DNA of 64,000 nucleotides from Allobosea sp. CS1GBMeth4 (GCF_900185715.1 NZ_FYAS01000019.1:1-64000), one strand, 5' to 3'. Positions 18,281 to 26,310 are shown, counted from the first letter of the stretch. Translations and numbers: made by a program. Notes: generated by a model not told the origin, from the letters alone.

Positions 18281-20053
18281 CTACGCCGTCGCGCCTTCGC
18301 GCATCAGCTTGTAGGTGATCGAGTCGACCAGGGCCTGGAAGGAGGCGTCGATGATGTTGGCGCTGACGCCGACCGTGGTCCAGCGTGCTCCGGTCTCGTC
18401 GGCGGATTCGATGAGCACGCGGGTGACCGCGTCGGTGCCGCCCTGGAAGACGCGGACCTTGTAGTCGACGAGGCGCAGCCCTTCGATCAGGGACTGATAG
18501 CGGCCGAGATCCTTGCGCAGGGCGAGGTCGAGCGCGTTGACCGGGCCGAGCGCGCTCTCGGCGACCGAGATCAGCAACTCCGTGCCGACCTTCACCTTGA
18601 CGATCGCCTCGGAGAAGGTGACGAGCTCGCCGAGCGCATTGTAGCGGCGCTCGACATTGACCTTGAAGCGCTCGATCTCGAAATAGGCCGGCAGCTCGCC
18701 GAGGATACGCTTGGCCAGCAGGTAGAACGAGGCGTCGGCGCCCTCGAAGGCATAGCCCTGCGCCTCCTTCTCCTTCAGCTCCTCCAGCACGCGCGACAGG
18801 CGCGGGTCGTCGCGGCCGAGCGTGACGCCGATGCGCTCCAGCTCGGCGACGAGGTTGGACTTGCCGCCCTGGTCCGAGACCAGCACCTTGCGGACATTGC
18901 CGACCGCGTCGGGCGCGACATGCTCGTAGGTGCGCGGGTCCTTCAGCACGGCCGAGGCGTGGATGCCGGCCTTGGTGGCGAAGGCCGAGGCGCCGACGAA
19001 GGGGGCATGCCGGTTCGGCGCACGGTTCAGCATCTCGTCGAGGGCGCGCGAGACATGGGTGAGCTCGCCGAGCTCGGCCTCGCCGACGCCGACGCTGAAG
19101 CGCCGGGCGTAGCGTTCCTTCAGCTTCAGCGTGCCGATCAGCGTGACGAGATTGGCGTTGCCGCAGCGCTCGCCGAGGCCGTTCAGCGTGCCCTGGACCT
19201 GGCGCGCGCCGGCCTCGACCGCGGCGAGCGAATTGGCGACGGCGCAGCCGCAATCGTCATGGGCGTGGATGCCGAGATGCTCGCCCGGAACGACCCTGGC
19301 GACCTCGGCGACGATCCGGCCGACCTCGTCGGGCAGCGTGCCGCCATTGGTGTCGCAGAGCACGACCCAGCGCGCGCCGGCCTCGTAGGCCGTGCGGGCG
19401 CAGGCGAGCGCGTAATCCGGATTGGCCTTGTAGCCGTCGAAGAAGTGCTCGCAGTCGAGCATCACCTCGCGGCCGGCCGCCTTCGCGGTGGCGACGCTGT
19501 CGCGGATGCCGTCGAGATTCTCCTCGAGCGAGATCTCGAGCGCGACATGGACGTGATAGTCCCAGCTCTTGGCGACGAAGACGATGGCGTCGGCCTCGGC
19601 CGCGAGCAGCGCGGCGATGCCGGGATCGTTGGCGGCCGAGCGCCCGGCCCGCTTGGTCATGCCGAAGGCGGCGAATTTCGCCCGCCGCGTCGGCTTCTCC
19701 GCGAAAAACGCCGTGTCGAGCGGGTTCGCGCCGGGATAGCCGCCCTCGACATAGTCGACGCCGAGCGTGTCGAGCAGAGCCGCCACCGCGCGCTTGTCGT
19801 CGAGCGAGAAGTCGACGCCGGTGGTCTGGGCGCCGTCGCGCAAAGTCGTGTCGAAGAGATGGATGCGGGCGAGCTTCCCTTCTCCCCCTGCGGGAGAAGG
19901 CGGCCGCGCAGCCGCCGGATCAGGGGTCGCGCCGCCCTGCCCGTCATGCCCACCCTTGTGGCGAGCATCCACGTCTCGGACACCGCTCTCGGCCGACGAA
20001 GACGTGGATGGTCGGGACAAGCCCGACCATGACGATGAAAGGTCGCCGCTCAT
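18281..20053 (-). CDS. cimA: citramalate synthase, repeat-extended N-terminus
   Basis: 590 residues. CimA condenses pyruvate and acetyl-CoA to (R)-citramalate, opening a threonine-independent route to 2-oxobutyrate and isoleucine. The catalytic domain starts with LFDTTLRDGAQ at residue 67, continues through HAHDDCGCAVANS and NGLGERCGNANL, and ends in a LeuA-type regulatory dimer domain. The family normally starts a few residues before FDTTLRDG. Here residues about 5-60 are encoded by two dispersed repeats, and no ATG, GTG or TTG with a ribosome-binding site lies between the repeats and the catalytic motif. The ATG at 20053 overlaps the previous stop as ATGA, supporting translation of the extension. 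Confidence 0.92.
   Translation of the reverse strand: MSGDLSSSWSGLSRPSTSSSAESGVRDVDARHKGGHDGQGGATPDPAAARPPSPAGGEGKLARIHLFDTTLRDGAQTTGVDFSLDDKRAVAALLDTLGVDYVEGGYPGANPLDTAFFAEKPTRRAKFAAFGMTKRAGRSAANDPGIAALLAAEADAIVFVAKSWDYHVHVALEISLEENLDGIRDSVATAKAAGREVMLDCEHFFDGYKANPDYALACARTAYEAGARWVVLCDTNGGTLPDEVGRIVAEVARVVPGEHLGIHAHDDCGCAVANSLAAVEAGARQVQGTLNGLGERCGNANLVTLIGTLKLKERYARRFSVGVGEAELGELTHVSRALDEMLNRAPNRHAPFVGASAFATKAGIHASAVLKDPRTYEHVAPDAVGNVRKVLVSDQGGKSNLVAELERIGVTLGRDDPRLSRVLEELKEKEAQGYAFEGADASFYLLAKRILGELPAYFEIERFKVNVERRYNALGELVTFSEAIVKVKVGTELLISVAESALGPVNALDLALRKDLGRYQSLIEGLRLVDYKVRVFQGGTDAVTRVLIESADETGARWTTVGVSANIIDASFQALVDSITYKLMREGATA
19876..20034. repeat. two dispersed repeats inside the cimA reading frame
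   Basis: Positions 19941-20034 match the repeats at 30292-30386 and 37790-37889 (CTTGTGGCGAGCATCCACGT ... GGTCGGGACAAGCCCGACCA). Positions 19876-19936 match the arm of the REP-like element at 10171 and 20566 (CTTCTCCCCCTGCGGGAGAA, CCGGATCAGGGGTCGCG). Together they encode about 55 residues of the CimA N-terminal extension. Confidence 0.85.
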
Positions 20054-20169
20054 AGCCTGCCCCTCAGCCGGTAGCGCAGCACCTTCGGCATCACCATGGC
20101 GAGCATGACGAGCTTCATCGCGATCGAGAGCGAGCCGCGGCGGCGAATCTTCGAGGCTTCGATGGTCAT
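20050..20169 (-). CDS. 39-residue basic microprotein
   Basis: Translation begins [18 protein letters not shown] and ends KVLRYRLRGRL: a basic N-terminus, a short Met/Leu/Val-rich helix (AMKLVMLAMVMPKVL) and a basic tail, like a small peripheral or single-span membrane peptide. Its ATG overlaps the DUF559 stop (ATGA at 20169-20166) and its TGA overlaps the cimA start (20053-20050). The double overlap and sensible composition support expression. No family recognised and function unknown. Confidence 0.6.
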   Translation of the reverse strand: MTIEASKIRRRGSLSIAMKLVMLAMVMPKVLRYRLRGRL

Positions 20170-20786
20170 TGTTCTTTGGTTTCTTTCAACACGTTGACGT
20201 CGTGGATGGTCGCGCCGTCGAGGTCGTTCCAGAGCGTGTCGCCGACCTCTTCCGGGTGATGAAGAATCTCGTCATTCCAAAAGCGGCGAATGCGAAAGCC
20301 TTGCGCCTTCAACCAGATATCCCGCCGCTCGCCATAACCGCTCTCGGCATGCTGGCCGCCATCGGCTTCCACGACCAATCGCTTCGCCGGACAGACGAAA
20401 TCGACGATATAGGGCCCGATCTGGACCTGTCGCCGGAACTTGAAGTCGCTGAACCGGCGATCACGAAGCAAATGCCAGAGCTTGCGCTCAGCCTCGGTCG
20501 GCTCACGCCGCATGGCGCGGGCTCGCGATTTCAGAACCTCCCGACGCGTCGGCGCGGGCCCCCCTTCTCCCCCTGCGGGAGAAGGTGGCCGCGAAGCGGC
20601 CGGATGAGGGGTCGCGCTGGCGTTTCCAACTTGCGGCTCCAAAGGCGCAGGGCCGGCAGCGTCGCGCGACCCCTCACCCCGACCCTCTCCCGCACCGAAG
20701 TCGGCTGCAGCCGACTTCGGCAAGAGAAAGTGCCCATCTCCGGCAAGCCTGAGATGGGTGGGAGAGGGGGCTGCGTCGCGGTTCAT
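20166..20786 (-). CDS. DUF559 (Vsr-like) endonuclease-fold protein
   Basis: 206 residues. Residues about 84-190 form a DUF559 domain of the very-short-patch-repair/restriction endonuclease fold: [34 protein letters not shown] (Asp129), [11 protein letters not shown] (Glu140) and [19 protein letters not shown]. Biological role in this family is unknown; a DNA-nuclease role is inferred. Residues about 7-78 come from a dispersed REP-like repeat. The ATG at 20786 overlaps the cysS stop (ATGA). A second in-frame ATG at residue 92 could give a shorter product. It shares a polycistron with cysS and the microgene. Confidence 0.8.
   Translation of the reverse strand: MNRDAAPSPTHLRLAGDGHFLLPKSAAADFGAGEGRGEGSRDAAGPAPLEPQVGNASATPHPAASRPPSPAGGEGGPAPTRREVLKSRARAMRREPTEAERKLWHLLRDRRFSDFKFRRQVQIGPYIVDFVCPAKRLVVEADGGQHAESGYGERRDIWLKAQGFRIRRFWNDEILHHPEEVGDTLWNDLDGATIHDVNVLKETKEQ
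20566..20772. repeat. REP-like repeat inside the DUF559 frame
   Basis: Contains CCTTCTCCCCCTGCGGGAGA, GGCCGGATGAGGGGTCGCG and, inverted, GCGCGACCCCTCACCCCGAC and a GGGTGGGAGAGGGGG end. This is a longer relative of the element at 10171-10318. It is read in frame as Pro/Ala/Gly-rich sequence at the N-terminus of the DUF559 protein. Confidence 0.75.
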
Positions 20787-22345
20787 CGCTTCACCTCCCA
20801 GGTGGTCATCGGCTCGCCGGTTGCCGGATCCTTGCCGTCCTTGAGCGCGATGCCCATGGCGGCGAGCTCGTCGCGGATGCGGTCGGATTCGGCGAAGTTC
20901 TTCGCGCGGCGGGCGGCGAGGCGGGCGGCGATGAGCGCTTCGACAAGCGCTGTGTCGACACCCGCTCCTGCGATCTTTGAGGCACGCCAAGAAGCAGGGC
21001 TATGCTGAAGCAAGCCGAGAATTCTAGCTGCAGCAACGACGGCCGAAGCGGAGGCCTGGTTACGTATATCCCACCCCAATGAGCCTCCCATTGTCATCGC
21101 CCCAGCCTGGCTGGAATTGAACAGCGGGTAGAGCTCGGAAACGGCGGCAACTGTATTTAGATCGTCGAACAGAGGCTCCACGACAGAGCTGATCGGTTCG
21201 ACCTCTTCGTCAATCACAATTCCGTCTAGCCACTCGTACCACCGATCCAGCGTCTTCTCCGCCTCTTCCAGCGCCTTCACCGTCCAATCGATCGGCTGCC
21301 GATAATGCGTCTTGAGCATGGCGAGCCGCAGCACCTCGCCGGGCCATTTGCGCCCGCCGAAGGTGTCGGTCGCCAGCAGCTCGTTGATCGTCACGAAGTT
21401 GCCGAGGCTCTTCGACATCTTCTCGCCTTCGACCTGCAGGAAGCCGTTGTGCATCCAGTAGTTCGCCATGCGCGGCGCGCCTTCCGCCCCGCCGAAGGCG
21501 CAGCAGCTCTGGGCGAGTTCGTTCTCGTGATGCGGGAAAACGAGGTCGATGCCGCCGCCATGGATGTCGAAGACGTTGCGGGCCGGATCGTCGCAGGTGA
21601 GGCCGCCGCCGAAGGGCGTCAGCAGCTTCGCCATCGACATGGCCGAGCACTCGATGTGCCAGCCGGGACGCCCCGGTACGGTTATCCCCTCCGGCGCGCC
21701 GTCCGGCCAGCCCCAGCCCGGATCGACACCCGCGCGGCTCGGCTTCCACAGCACGAAATCCATCGGATCGCGCTTATAGGGCGCGACGTCGACGCGCGCG
21801 CCGGCGACCATCTCGTCGAGCGAGCGGCGGGCGAGCGAGCCGTATTTCGGCGCGTCCTTCAGGCCGGCGACGGCCGGCACATGGAAGAGCACATGCTCCT
21901 GCGCGACATAGGCGATGCCGCGGGCGATCAGGCGGCGGATGATCGCCTGCATCTCCGCGATATGGCCGGTGGCGCGCGGTTCCTCGTCCGGCGGCAGGCA
22001 GCCGAGCGCGGCGACGTCGGCATGGAACTGCGCCGTGGTCGTCTGCGTGACCTTCGCGATCGCCTCGTTCAGCGGCAGGTCGGGATAGTCACGCGCCGCC
22101 CGCGCGTTGATCTTGTCGTCGACGTCGGTGAGGTTGCGGGCATAGCGGACATGGTCGGCGCCGTAGAGGTGCCGCAGCAGCCGGTAGAGCACGTCGAAGA
22201 CGATCACCGGCCGGGCATTGCCGATATGGGCGTAGTCGTAGACCGTCGGGCCGCAGACATACATGCGCACGTTCGAGGGATCGACGGGGGTGAAGACCTC
22301 CTTCGTCCGCGTCAGCGTGTTGTAGAGCCTCAAGGTCGGCGACAT
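20783..22345 (-). CDS. cysS: cysteinyl-tRNA synthetase
   Basis: 520 residues, a class I synthetase. [18 protein letters not shown] carries the zinc-binding Cys and the HIGH-type motif (HIGN); [21 protein letters not shown] carries the other zinc ligands; [10 protein letters not shown] is the KMSKS loop. The C-terminal DALR/anticodon region reads through to MTTWEVKR. Bases about 20940-21240, encoding part of the C-terminal domain, are visibly AT-richer with different codon choice than the rest. It is the first gene of an ATGA-overlapped chain with DUF559, a microgene and cimA. Cytoplasmic, essential. Confidence 0.96.
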   Translation of the reverse strand: MSPTLRLYNTLTRTKEVFTPVDPSNVRMYVCGPTVYDYAHIGNARPVIVFDVLYRLLRHLYGADHVRYARNLTDVDDKINARAARDYPDLPLNEAIAKVTQTTTAQFHADVAALGCLPPDEEPRATGHIAEMQAIIRRLIARGIAYVAQEHVLFHVPAVAGLKDAPKYGSLARRSLDEMVAGARVDVAPYKRDPMDFVLWKPSRAGVDPGWGWPDGAPEGITVPGRPGWHIECSAMSMAKLLTPFGGGLTCDDPARNVFDIHGGGIDLVFPHHENELAQSCCAFGGAEGAPRMANYWMHNGFLQVEGEKMSKSLGNFVTINELLATDTFGGRKWPGEVLRLAMLKTHYRQPIDWTVKALEEAEKTLDRWYEWLDGIVIDEEVEPISSVVEPLFDDLNTVAAVSELYPLFNSSQAGAMTMGGSLGWDIRNQASASAVVAAARILGLLQHSPASWRASKIAGAGVDTALVEALIAARLAARRAKNFAESDRIRDELAAMGIALKDGKDPATGEPMTTWEVKR

Positions 22346-22723
22346 CGCAGCAGGTCCTGGCGAAAGGCGAAAACGGGCATCCTGGCCGCTGGCCGGGGCG
22401 CTGTCTGTCGGTTCGCTTTTGAGACGAGGACGTGAGCAGCCGGCCAGCGAAAGCTAGCGGCAAATAATGCAGATAATGGCGAGGGCTCGCGTCATCGTCC
22501 CCTGATGCGCCCGGGCTGCGCTTACGTCAAGTGGCAGCTTCGCAACGCCCGCGCCGCATCTGCCCGCCCTCCCGCGATTTCCGCTCTTTCCGCCGCAATG
22601 CCGCCACAAGCGGCGGACGGTCTGCGCGCAACCAACCTTGCCGTGGTTCACGCGGCCTTAACCATTTGGAACCAGTTTGTGATGTCGAAGGTTCAGGAAC
22701 CGTCGAAACTCAGGGACAGTCTC
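22346..22723. other. divergent promoter region of cysS and an exported-protein gene
   Basis: 378 bases without a gene. TTAACCAT at 22658-22665, about 60 bases before the rightward start codon, matches the half-site bound by the cell-cycle regulator CtrA in Alphaproteobacteria. No clear terminator or riboswitch structure was recognised. Confidence 0.4.
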
Positions 22724-23053
22724 ATGCGCCGCGCCGTCGCTCTGGTCGGGCTCTTCGGAATCCTCGGCGCCGGCATGTCGCTCGCGCTGCTGCCGGCGAC
22801 CGGCACCGTCGCCGCACCCAAGGCCGAGCGCACCTATCTGATCCCCGCCGGAGACGGCTACGGCGTCGCCGACTGCATCGCCAGCAAGTCGGAATGCGGC
22901 CAGATCGTCGCCGACGCCTGGTGCGAGGCCCAGGGCCATCGCGCCGCCACCGCCTATGGCGTCGCCGCCCGCGAGGACGTCACCGGCTCGACGCCGCGCC
23001 CGGCCGGCCTGGCGCAGGCCGAGCAGCCGCTGACGATCACCTGCGGCGGTTGA
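22724..23053 (+). CDS. small exported protein, unknown
   Basis: 109 residues. The start at 22724 is preferred because CAGGGACAG lies just upstream and because it begins a clean signal peptide (MRRAVALVGLFGILGAGMSL). The mature part contains LIPAGDGYGVADCIASKSEC, ADAWCEAQGH and a final TITCGG; four cysteines suggest disulfides in the periplasm. The pattern of a Cys-containing exported protein of about 110 residues is common in Hyphomicrobiales. An ATG at 22682 would add a short leader. It converges with the CreA gene. Confidence 0.7.
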   Translation: MRRAVALVGLFGILGAGMSLALLPATGTVAAPKAERTYLIPAGDGYGVADCIASKSECGQIVADAWCEAQGHRAATAYGVAAREDVTGSTPRPAGLAQAEQPLTITCGG

Positions 23054-23062
23054 GGCCCGCGC

Positions 23063-23578
23063 TCACCTCACCCATTCCGAGCATTTCGCGACCTCGCCGG
23101 TCCCGCCCCAGGGCATGATCGGCACGCTGGACGTCGAATTCTGCGGCGAGCCCTCGATCAGCTTGTCGGTGTAGACCATGTAGATCAGCACGTTGCGCTT
23201 GGCGTCGCAGCCGCGGACGATCTGCATCTTCTTCCAGATCAGCGAGCGGCGCTCGCGGAAGACGACATCGCCCTGCGAGGCCTTCTCCTTGAAGCGGATC
23301 GGGCCGATCTGGCGGCAGGCGAGCGAGACGTCCGAGACCTCCTCGGCGACGCCGAACATGCCGGAGACGCCGCCCTTCTCGGGCAGGGTGTAATGGCAGG
23401 CGACGCCCTCGACGACCGGATCGTCGACGCCGTAGACGGCGAGCTTGTCGTCCGGGGTCAGCATCTTCCAGACCGTCGACTTCTTGAAGATCAGGTCCTC
23501 CTGCGCCGCTGCCGGCGCGGCGACGCCGGAGAGCGCGAGCAGCGCCGAGGCGGCGAGGAGGCAACGACGAAAGCTCAT
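23063..23578 (-). CDS. creA: CreA family protein
   Basis: 171 residues with a signal peptide (MSFRRCLLAASALLALSG, cleaved near AAAQ). The mature domain shows CreA features: VYGVDDPVVEGVACHYT, a DVSLACRQIGPI segment and IYMVYTDKLIEGSPQNSTS-like C-terminus. CreA proteins are periplasmic, widespread in Proteobacteria and still of unclear function. In E. coli it precedes creBCD, which is not the case here. Start at 23578 chosen for the signal peptide. Confidence 0.88.
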   Translation of the reverse strand: MSFRRCLLAASALLALSGVAAPAAAQEDLIFKKSTVWKMLTPDDKLAVYGVDDPVVEGVACHYTLPEKGGVSGMFGVAEEVSDVSLACRQIGPIRFKEKASQGDVVFRERRSLIWKKMQIVRGCDAKRNVLIYMVYTDKLIEGSPQNSTSSVPIMPWGGTGEVAKCSEWVR

Positions 23579-23589
23579 TCCAAATCTCC

Positions 23590-23640
23590 CCGGCATGTTC
23601 GGCAAAAGTGCTCCGACTTTTGCGACAGGCGCATGCCCAA
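23590..23640. repeat. short dispersed inverted repeat
   Basis: GGCATGTTCGGCAAAAGTG and CGACTTTTGCGACAGGCGCATGCC form imperfect arms; related to the repeats at 1447, 8637 and 51934. It sits just upstream of creA and so within its likely leader or promoter. Confidence 0.55.
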
Positions 23641-23731
23641 CCGCGTTATCCTGCGGAGCGGCCGGCAGGATATGGGATGGCGCGCCCGGCCGCACCAGTG
23701 CCGGGAGCCCTGAACCAGCGGACTGCGACAC

Positions 23732-24265
23732 TCAGCCCGCGAGCGGCCTGAACGCCAGGTAATAGCCTGCGATCGCGCCGATGAAGCCGAGCCCGGAGAG
23801 GACCAGCTTCAGCCGGGCGAAGCCGCTGGCGAAGGCAACCGTGCCCTCGTCGAGGATCGGAAAGCGGTCGAGCAGGCGGGCGATGGCGAGGTTCTCGGCG
23901 ACGTCGCAGAGCCCGCCGAAGAGCCAGCCGCCGCCGCACAGCGCCGCCACCCACCAGGGATAGCCGCGCATGGAGAGGCCGGCGACGATCAGGGCGCCGA
24001 CGATGGCGTAGACCAGCGCGAAGGCGAGGTCGGCCGGCAGCAGCCGGTTGCGATAGATCGCCCGGCGCTCGGGGCCGTAGAGCGAGAACAGTTTCTCGAC
24101 ATCCTCCCTGGTGAAGCCGTTGAGATCGCTCTCCAACGCGCGGTCGACCTTGAGGCTGCGGGCCCAGAGCCAGGAGAGCAGCAGCGTCAGCACCACCAGC
24201 ACCGGCCCCCAGAAGAAGAAGCCGAGCGGGATCAGGGTGGAATAAAAGGTCGGCAGTTCTTCCAT
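23732..24265 (-). CDS. membrane protein of unknown function, four helices
   Basis: 177 residues. A first hydrophobic segment (STLIPLGFFFWGPVLVVLTL) is followed by a charged stretch of about 45 residues (KVDRALESDLNGFTREDVEK, LYGPERRAIYRNR), then three more helices (LAFALVYAIVGALIV, WWVAALCGGGWLFGGL and a C-terminal LVLSGLGFIGAIAGYYLAF). The ATG at 24265 is chosen because upstream codons lie in a repeat. Inner-membrane location is likely. No family recognised. Confidence 0.65.
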   Translation of the reverse strand: MEELPTFYSTLIPLGFFFWGPVLVVLTLLLSWLWARSLKVDRALESDLNGFTREDVEKLFSLYGPERRAIYRNRLLPADLAFALVYAIVGALIVAGLSMRGYPWWVAALCGGGWLFGGLCDVAENLAIARLLDRFPILDEGTVAFASGFARLKLVLSGLGFIGAIAGYYLAFRPLAG

Positions 24266-24305
24266 CGGCGCAGGGGCTCCGGCTCGGGCGGGCTTACGGG
24301 GATTC

Positions 24306-24458
24306 GCCGTCTTTCCGGGGCTTCGCGTCAGCGAAGAGCCCGGAACCCAGAACCGATGCACCTCATCGAGACGGCGAGACGGCCCCATTGCCTCTCTGAA
24401 CAAGGGCATCGGTTCTGGATTCCGGGCTCAGCCCTGCGGGCTGCCCCGGAAAGACGGC
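24306..24458. repeat. 153-bp long inverted repeat (hairpin element)
   Basis: Left end GCCGTCTTTCCGGGG ... GGAACCCAGAACCGATGC is the reverse complement, with few mismatches, of the right end GCATCGGTTCTGGATTCC ... CCCCGGAAAGACGGC. Each arm carries its own small hairpin. Relatives of the outer arms are at 37729-37972. Confidence 0.85.
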
Positions 24459-24476
24459 ATTGTATCCGAGCCGAGC

Positions 24477-24698
24477 CTACCCCGCCTCGCGCGCCAGCGC
24501 CACGGCCTCGCGCAGGAGCGCCTCGTCGCCGATCTGGTTGGCGAGGATCAGGACGAGGCGGGCATTGAGCGCGGCGCTCTCGCGCTCGCCGAGATCGCGA
24601 TGCGCCTGTGCCAGCAGGCGGAAGGCGGCATCGGGATCGGCGAAGCGCGATTCGCGCGCGAGCCGGCCGGCGGAGGCATCGGAGACCTCGGTGCTCAT
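24477..24698 (-). CDS. DUF2783 protein, putative monooxygenase partner
   Basis: 73 residues, single helical domain: LARESRFADPDAAFRLLAQA and NARLVLILANQIGDEALL match the DUF2783 pattern. Its ATG overlaps the stop of the FAD monooxygenase gene (ATGA at 24698-24695), so the two are translated together. In Pseudomonas putida the 3-hydroxyphenylacetate 6-hydroxylase needs a flavoprotein (MhaA) and a small coupling protein of about 63 residues (MhaB); position and size make the present protein a candidate equivalent. That link is inference from context rather than sequence identity. Confidence 0.75.
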   Translation of the reverse strand: MSTEVSDASAGRLARESRFADPDAAFRLLAQAHRDLGERESAALNARLVLILANQIGDEALLREAVALAREAG

Positions 24699-26266
24699 CC
24701 CCTGCCCTCCATCCGCTCGATCGCCGCCGCGACCGCGGCGCGCGTGGGTCTCCTGAACCGGGCGGCGACATGGCCGTCCGGCCGCAGCAGCACGGCCGCC
24801 CCGCCATCGAGGGCATAGCGCCGGCACAAGGTCGCGTCGCCCGGAGCCGGCTCGATCGCGAGGACGTGGTCGGGCGCAAACGAGAGCGCCCCTTCGCCGA
24901 GCAGGATCGCCCGCCCCTTCGCGAAGGCCTCGCTCAGCCAGGCGAACGCGCCGCCCTGCAGCGGCGCGTCGAGGAAAGGCGCGCCGGGCGCCAGCCCGCC
25001 CTCCGCGTCGTCGTCCTCCGTCGAGAGCGGCGAGCCGGCATAGGCCGAGGGCAGCGAAAGCCGGCCGGAGTTGACGAAGCGCTTGGCGAAGCCGGTCAGC
25101 GGCGCCAGCGACAGCGCCGCCTCGCGCAGCAGGCGCTCGCCGGGCGAGCGTGGCGCGATGAAGTCGGTCGCCCGCGTCGAGTTCAGGATGTTCTCGTCGG
25201 CGGCGGCGGTACGCTCGCGGTCATAGCTGCCGAGCAGGGAGACCGGGCTCCGGCCCTGCACGACCAAAGCCAGCTTCCAGCCGAGATTGTCGGCGTCCTG
25301 GATGCCGGAATTGGCGCCGCGCGCGCCGAAGGGCGAGACCTGATGGGCGGCATCGCCGGCGAAGATCACGCGGCCGTGCAGGAAACTGTCGAGCCTGCGG
25401 CACTGGAAGCGGTAGACCGAGACCCATTCCAGCGCGAAGTCGCCATGGCCGAGCATGCGCTCGATCCTGGGCCGCACGATCTCCGGCCGCTTCTCGTGAT
25501 CGGGGTCGGCGTCGGGGCCGAGCTGCAGGTCGATGCGCCAGACATCGTCCGGCTGCCTGTGCAGCAGCGCCGACTGGCCGGAATGGAAGGGCGGATCGAA
25601 CCAGAACCAGCGCTCGGTCGGGAACGGCGCGGTCATCTTCACGTCGGCGATGAGGAAACGGTCCTCGAAGGCTTCGCCGCGGAACTCCAGCCCGAGCAGA
25701 TCGCGCGTCGGCGAACGCGCGCCGTCGCAGGCGATCAGCCAGTCGGTTTCGAGAGAATAGTCTCCATCCGGCGTGGCGATGGTCAGCGCCGCCCAGTCCT
25801 CGCGGACGTCGAGCCCGGCGAGGCGGTTGCTCCAGCGCAGATCGACCAGCGGCTCGGCCAGCACGGCGTCGACCAGCGCCGCCTCGACATGGAACTGCTG
25901 GAGGTTGATGAAGGCCGGCTGCTTGTGGCCGCCCTCGGGCAGGAGGTCGAACTCGTAGAGCTCGGCCTGCCCGCGAAAGACCCTGCCCTTGCGCCAGGTG
26001 ACGCCCTTCCCGACCATCGCCTGCGCCAGACCGAGCCGGTCGAAGATCTCGAGCGTGCGCTTGGCGAAGCAGATGGCGCGCGAGCCCTCGCCGATCCGAT
26101 CGGCATCGTCGATCAGCACGACCGGGATCTGCCGGCGCGCCAGATCGAGCGCCAGCGTCAGCCCGACGGGCCCCGCGCCGACGACGACCACCGGATGCCG
26201 GACAGGCGTCGACGCATCCTGATCCGGACTGCGGCGATAGGCGAACTGGCGGAAGGGCTGCATCAA
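24695..26266 (-). CDS. FAD-dependent aromatic monooxygenase (PHBH/MhpA type)
   Basis: 523 residues of the class A flavoprotein hydroxylase family. FAD binding: VVVVGAGPVGLTLALDLARR (about residues 26-45), the DG motif LIACDGARSPTRDLLGL (about 180) and the GD motif VIFAGDAAHQVSPFGARG (about 300). A thioredoxin-like C-terminal domain follows, as in phenol and 3-hydroxyphenylpropionate hydroxylases. These enzymes use NAD(P)H and O2 to hydroxylate phenolic acids. With hmgA and an FAH-family hydrolase nearby, production of homogentisate from 3-hydroxyphenylacetate is a reasonable inference, but the substrate is unproven. Overlaps DUF2783 by 4 nt. Confidence 0.87.
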   Translation of the reverse strand: MMQPFRQFAYRRSPDQDASTPVRHPVVVVGAGPVGLTLALDLARRQIPVVLIDDADRIGEGSRAICFAKRTLEIFDRLGLAQAMVGKGVTWRKGRVFRGQAELYEFDLLPEGGHKQPAFINLQQFHVEAALVDAVLAEPLVDLRWSNRLAGLDVREDWAALTIATPDGDYSLETDWLIACDGARSPTRDLLGLEFRGEAFEDRFLIADVKMTAPFPTERWFWFDPPFHSGQSALLHRQPDDVWRIDLQLGPDADPDHEKRPEIVRPRIERMLGHGDFALEWVSVYRFQCRRLDSFLHGRVIFAGDAAHQVSPFGARGANSGIQDADNLGWKLALVVQGRSPVSLLGSYDRERTAAADENILNSTRATDFIAPRSPGERLLREAALSLAPLTGFAKRFVNSGRLSLPSAYAGSPLSTEDDDAEGGLAPGAPFLDAPLQGGAFAWLSEAFAKGRAILLGEGALSFAPDHVLAIEPAPGDATLCRRYALDGGAAVLLRPDGHVAARFRRPTRAAVAAAIERMEGRG

Positions 26267-26275
26267 GCCGACTCC

Positions 26276-26310
26276 TTGACCGGTACGCGATACGTATCAT
26301 AGATTAAATA
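26276..26310 (+). promoter_or_regulatory. candidate promoter and operator of higBA
   Basis: TTGACC at 26276-26281 could be a -35 box, with TAGATT about 18 bases on as a weak -10. Between them lies a perfect 10-base palindrome, GATACGTATC (26289-26298), a plausible site for HigA autorepression. The same stretch is immediately upstream of the divergent monooxygenase start at 26266. Confidence 0.45.

Noticed and set aside
10171..20772. Possible CRISPR-like repeats (palindromic CTTCTCCC units)
   Set aside because: Copies are dispersed singly or as inverted pairs, not regularly spaced arrays with spacers, and no cas genes are present.
24306..24458. A structured non-coding RNA at the long hairpin
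   Set aside because: Arms recur elsewhere as dispersed repeats and no promoter or known RNA motif is visible, so repeat is the better call.
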